Below, piece by piece: positions 61,194 through 64,000 of a stretch of 64,000 nt of DNA. This stretch comes from Pseudonocardia sp. C8 (GTDB taxonomy: Bacteria > Actinomycetota > Actinomycetes > Mycobacteriales > Pseudonocardiaceae), in the NCBI RefSeq assembly GCF_014267175.1, contig NZ_JACMTR010000002.1, positions 2,815,501-2,879,500 on the forward strand. Reading direction: 5' to 3'. The position numbers and the translations under genes are program-made. Every line of letters begins with the position of its first letter. The first letter of the stretch is position 1. The notes under the pieces were generated by a model that was not told where the DNA came from, did no database searches, and was given only the letters and a program-made list of their open reading frames with translations.

Positions 61194-61205
61194 AGAGGAT
61201 AGCGG

Positions 61206-62012
61206 ATGAGCAAGGTTGTCTCGCTCGACGAGATGGTGGCGGCCGTACCGCCCGGCGCCGTGGTGTCGTTCGGTGGCGGTGGCATGGTGCGCAAACCCAT
61301 GGCCGCGGTGGCGGCACTGGCGCTGCGGCGCACGCCGGTCCGGGTGTCGGTGTTCCTCGGCGGCCCCGACGTCGACCTGATGCTCGGCCTCGGTGACGTG
61401 GCCGAGTTGCAGTTCGCCTACGTCGGGCTGGACGCTCTCGGGCTGTCACCGCACTACCGGCGGGCTCGCGAAAAGGAGGGGCTCCCGGTTGTGGAGTGGA
61501 CCGAGGCGATGTACATCGCCGGCGTCGAGGCCGGCTGCCGGCGGGTGCCGTTCATGCCGACCCGCAGCGGGCTCGGCGTGGACGTGATGGAGCTGCCGGG
61601 GACCCCGTTCGCGCGCTTCCCGTGCCCGCTGACCGGCGAGATGCTCACTGCGGTCCCGGCGATCACCCCCGACGTGTTCGTCCTGCACGCCAACGAGGCG
61701 GACCGGGCCGGGAACGTGCGGATCACCGGGGACGGGTTCCTCGACCCGCAGCTGGCGCGCGCCGCGACGACGGTGTACGTGACGGCCGAGCGCGTCGTCG
61801 ACCGGCTCGGCGGCGCCACCGAGCACGAGACGACCATCTCGCGGCTCTGGGTGGACGGGGTGGCCGAGGTGCCGGAGGGGAGCGGGTTCACCGCGTCCTT
61901 CCCGGGGCGCCCACTGGACTACCGAGTGGCGGGTGAGTACGTCGAGCGGTGCACGGACCCGGAGTGGCTGCGCGAGTACGCCGGCGCACTCGCCGCGGGG
62001 GTGTCCCGGTGA
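61206..62012 (+). CDS. CoA transferase subunit A (IpdA-like)
   Basis: 268 residues. Class I CoA-transferase alpha fold: AAVPPGAVVSFGGGGMVRKPMAAVAAL, LGLGDVAELQFAYVGLDALG, FMPTRSGLGVDVMELPG and LHANEADRAGNVRITGDGF. This sequence type is that of IpdA, the alpha subunit of the hydrolase that opens the last steroid ring in actinobacteria, or of related CoA transferases. GTGA overlap with subunit B. Followed by an acyl-CoA dehydrogenase, and under TetR control. Confidence 0.87.
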   Translation: MSKVVSLDEMVAAVPPGAVVSFGGGGMVRKPMAAVAALALRRTPVRVSVFLGGPDVDLMLGLGDVAELQFAYVGLDALGLSPHYRRAREKEGLPVVEWTEAMYIAGVEAGCRRVPFMPTRSGLGVDVMELPGTPFARFPCPLTGEMLTAVPAITPDVFVLHANEADRAGNVRITGDGFLDPQLARAATTVYVTAERVVDRLGGATEHETTISRLWVDGVAEVPEGSGFTASFPGRPLDYRVAGEYVERCTDPEWLREYAGALAAGVSR

Positions 62013-62872
62013 GCGCGGCGGAGCAGGCCGGCGGGTACACGGTCGAGGAGCAGGTCATCTCGGTCCTCGCGCAGATCTACCGCGGCGAGGTCATCGCCGT
62101 CGGCGCGACGGCGTGTGCGGAGATCGCGACCCGGTTGGCGAAGGTCCTCTACGCACCCGAGATCGTGCTGATGGCCGGCGGGAGCATGGCCGGCTACGAC
62201 TGCGCGGCCACGCCGAAAGCCCTCAACGACGAGTGGGTGTCGTCGGAGACGGCGGTGCGCGGCTCGGACTGGATCGAGACCTTTGACCTCATCTCGGCGG
62301 GCAAGTACGCGATCTGCATGGGTCCGGTCCAGGTCGACCGGACCGGGTCGTGCAACATCTCCGTGCTCGGCGACTGGCGGCGTCCCAAGGTCGCCCTCAT
62401 CGGTTCACGGGGCATCCCCGACGACATGGTCCGGCTCGAGGAGCTGACGTTCCACGTCCGCAGGCACACGCCCCGCTCGATCGTCGAGCGGGTCGACTTC
62501 CGGTGCGGGCTGGGGTTCGGCCCGGAGCGCGACAAGATCGGCCTCACGCTCGGCGAACCGCGGATGCTGGTGACCGACCTCGGCGTCTTCGACTTCGACC
62601 GCACCGGGGCCGGCATGCGCGTACGCTCCTTGCACGCCGGCGTGACCTTCGACGACGTCGCCGCCGCGACCGGTTTCGAGCTGCTGCCTCCCGACGGTGA
62701 GATCCCCGCGACGCCGCCGCCGACCGCCGAGGAGCTGCGCCTGATCCGCGAGGTGATCGACCCGCTCGGGGTGCGCCGGCTCGACGCCCCCGCACCGCCG
62801 GCCGGGCTGCTCGCCGAGCTCGCCGAGGCCGAGCGTGACCTCTGGACCACCGCACCGGGGGGACACCGATGA
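62009..62872 (+). CDS. CoA transferase subunit B (IpdB-like)
   Basis: 287 residues from GTG at 62009. Beta-subunit features: VEEQVISVLAQIYRGEVIAVGATACAEIA, PEIVLMAGGSMAGYD, AGKYAICMGPVQVDRTGSCNISVLGDWRRPKV, LIGSRGIPDDMVRLEELTFHVRRHTPRSIVERVDF and TDLGVFDFDRTGAGMRVRSLHAGVTFDDVAAATGFEL. IpdB-type. Works with subunit A. ATGA overlap with the next gene. Confidence 0.87.
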   Translation: MSAAEQAGGYTVEEQVISVLAQIYRGEVIAVGATACAEIATRLAKVLYAPEIVLMAGGSMAGYDCAATPKALNDEWVSSETAVRGSDWIETFDLISAGKYAICMGPVQVDRTGSCNISVLGDWRRPKVALIGSRGIPDDMVRLEELTFHVRRHTPRSIVERVDFRCGLGFGPERDKIGLTLGEPRMLVTDLGVFDFDRTGAGMRVRSLHAGVTFDDVAAATGFELLPPDGEIPATPPPTAEELRLIREVIDPLGVRRLDAPAPPAGLLAELAEAERDLWTTAPGGHR

Positions 62873-64000
62873 GCTGGGACTTCGACACCGACCCCGAGAC
62901 GGCCGCGGAGCTGGCCTGGATCCGCGAGTTCATCGACACCAAGGCGATCCCGCTGGAGTCGCTCGAGCTCGACGTAGACGAGTTCGACCGCGCCGCCGCA
63001 CCGCTGATCGAGGAGGTCAAGGACCGCGGGTTGTGGGCCGCGCACCTGCCGCCCGAACACGGCGGCACCGGCCGGGGCCAGCTACGCCTCGCGCTGATGA
63101 ACGAGATCGTCGGCCGGTCCCGGGTCGGCCCGACCCTGTTCGGCACGGCCCCGCCGGACTCCGGGAACCTCGAGCTGCTGGCCTCGCACGCGACGCCGGA
63201 GCAGCGCGAACGCTACTTCGACCCGCTCCTCGCGGGGACGGTCCGCTCGTCGGTGGCGATGACCGAACCCGACGCGGGCGCCGACCCCACCCTGCTGTCC
63301 ACCCGGCTGGAACGCGACGGCGACGGCTGGGTGCTCAACGGGCACAAGTGGTTCGCCACCAACGCCTCGCTCGCCGACTTCCTGCTGGTCATGGCGGTGT
63401 CCGAGCCGGAGGCCGCGCCGCGGGACCGGGCGACGGTCGTCATCGTCGACCGGTGCACGCCCGGGGTCGACGTCCGCCGCGACATCGCCTCGATGGAGGA
63501 CCCGCAGCCGCGGCCGGGACAGATCGAGAACCACTGCGAGGTCGTCCTCACCGACGTCCGGCTGCCCGCCGGCTCGGTACTGGGCCGGCCCGGGCAGGCG
63601 TTCGCGATGATGCAGGAGCGGCTCGGCCCGGCCCGGGTGCACCACTGCATGCGCTGGATCGGACAGGCCCAGCGAGCCCTGGACATGCTGTGCGAGCGAG
63701 CCACTTACCGCTTCTCGCACGGATCCACGCTGGCCGAGAAGCAGACCGTCCAGAACTGGATCGCCGACTCGGCCGCCGAGATCGCCGCGGCCCGGCTGCT
63801 CACCCTGCACGCGGCCTGGCGGATCGACACGGTCGGGTCGAAGGCGGCCCGGACCGACATCGCGCTGATCAAGTTCTACGGCGCGGCGGTGCTGCACGAC
63901 GTGATCGACCGCGCCGTGCAGGCCCACGGCTCGCTCGGCTTCTCCGCCGACCTGCCGCTGGAGTCGATGTACCGGCGCGCCCGGGCCGCCCGGATCTACG
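62869..64000 (+). CDS. Acyl-CoA dehydrogenase, partial at right edge
   Basis: 377 residues visible from ATG at 62869, running off the window. Flavin and substrate motifs: VAMTEPDAGADPTLLSTRLE, WVLNGHKWFATNASLADFLLV, LGPARVHHCMRWIGQAQRALDML, and AVQAHGSLGFSADLPLESMYRRARAARIY near the C-terminus of the fold. Coupled by ATGA to the CoA transferase genes, so it probably handles the same acyl-CoA pathway. Confidence 0.9.
   Translation, partial: MSWDFDTDPETAAELAWIREFIDTKAIPLESLELDVDEFDRAAAPLIEEVKDRGLWAAHLPPEHGGTGRGQLRLALMNEIVGRSRVGPTLFGTAPPDSGNLELLASHATPEQRERYFDPLLAGTVRSSVAMTEPDAGADPTLLSTRLERDGDGWVLNGHKWFATNASLADFLLVMAVSEPEAAPRDRATVVIVDRCTPGVDVRRDIASMEDPQPRPGQIENHCEVVLTDVRLPAGSVLGRPGQAFAMMQERLGPARVHHCMRWIGQAQRALDMLCERATYRFSHGSTLAEKQTVQNWIADSAAEIAAARLLTLHAAWRIDTVGSKAARTDIALIKFYGAAVLHDVIDRAVQAHGSLGFSADLPLESMYRRARAARIY

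Overview
The window is very GC-rich (about 70% or more), with GTG starts, strong GGAGG-type ribosome binding sites and many ATGA/GTGA stop-start overlaps. Gene content includes an F420-type luciferase-like oxidoreductase, a DUF3097 protein, MoxR/VWA, BlaI/M56, CbiMNQO, IpdAB-like CoA transferase genes and several acyl-CoA dehydrogenases. This points to an actinobacterium, most likely Pseudonocardia or a close relative; the genus is an inference from gene content and codon style. No tRNA, rRNA or CRISPR array was seen.

Layout. 1-9.9 kb (minus strand) holds a MoxR-VWA pair cut by the left edge, a papain-like hypothetical, a glutamine-synthetase-family enzyme, an M56/BlaI pair with a BlaI-type operator, an L,D-transpeptidase, an enoyl-CoA hydratase-like protein and a FUSC transporter. 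9.9-13.5 kb holds an SGNH hydrolase and a compact polyamine module: a fused SpeD-SpeE protein beside an ornithine-decarboxylase-like enzyme. 13.5-17.8 kb has a PPOX protein, two acyl-CoA dehydrogenases and a succinate-semialdehyde-type dehydrogenase. 17.8-24.4 kb is a membrane and glycan cluster: a flippase, three membrane proteins joined by GTGA overlaps, and two GT2 glycosyltransferases. 24.5-27.0 kb is a complete cobalt-type ECF transporter, CbiM-PDGLE-CbiQ-CbiO.

27.0-30.8 kb is an unusual cluster: an LLM oxidoreductase followed by four tandem, divergent RibD_C/DHFR-like reductase genes, two short coupled leader ORFs, and paired palindromes in the promoter region. 30.8-39.8 kb holds SPFH/NfeD, DUF3097, a cupin, a K+ channel, an EamA exporter with its MarR regulator (a palindrome covers the marR start codon), a Cys-motif coiled-coil protein and a decayed DUF664 gene.

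39.8-55.2 kb is a sugar-acid catabolic island. The first half is GntR - permease - RuBisCO-like protein - DUF1537 kinase - Zn alcohol dehydrogenase. The second half has two divergent operons (DUF993 aldolase-like, TIM-barrel isomerase, CoA transferase and enoyl-CoA hydratase on one side; SDR, frameshifted glycerate kinase, MFS transporter and LacI regulator on the other). Two near-identical LacI-type palindromes sit in their shared promoter region. The likely logic is uptake of an acid sugar, oxidation, phosphorylation, C-C cleavage by the RuBisCO-like enzyme or the aldolase, and feeding into glycerate and acyl-CoA metabolism; the substrate is unknown.

55.2-60.3 kb is a graveyard of insertion sequences and gene remnants (IS3, IS110, MBL, sulfatase) around one intact IS5-family element with perfect 22-bp terminal repeats and a TAA target duplication, plus an alpha/beta hydrolase and an AraC regulator. 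60.3-64 kb has a TetR regulator divergent from IpdAB-like CoA transferase genes and an acyl-CoA dehydrogenase that runs off the right edge; a perfect 18-bp palindrome lies exactly between the -35 and -10 boxes of that operon.
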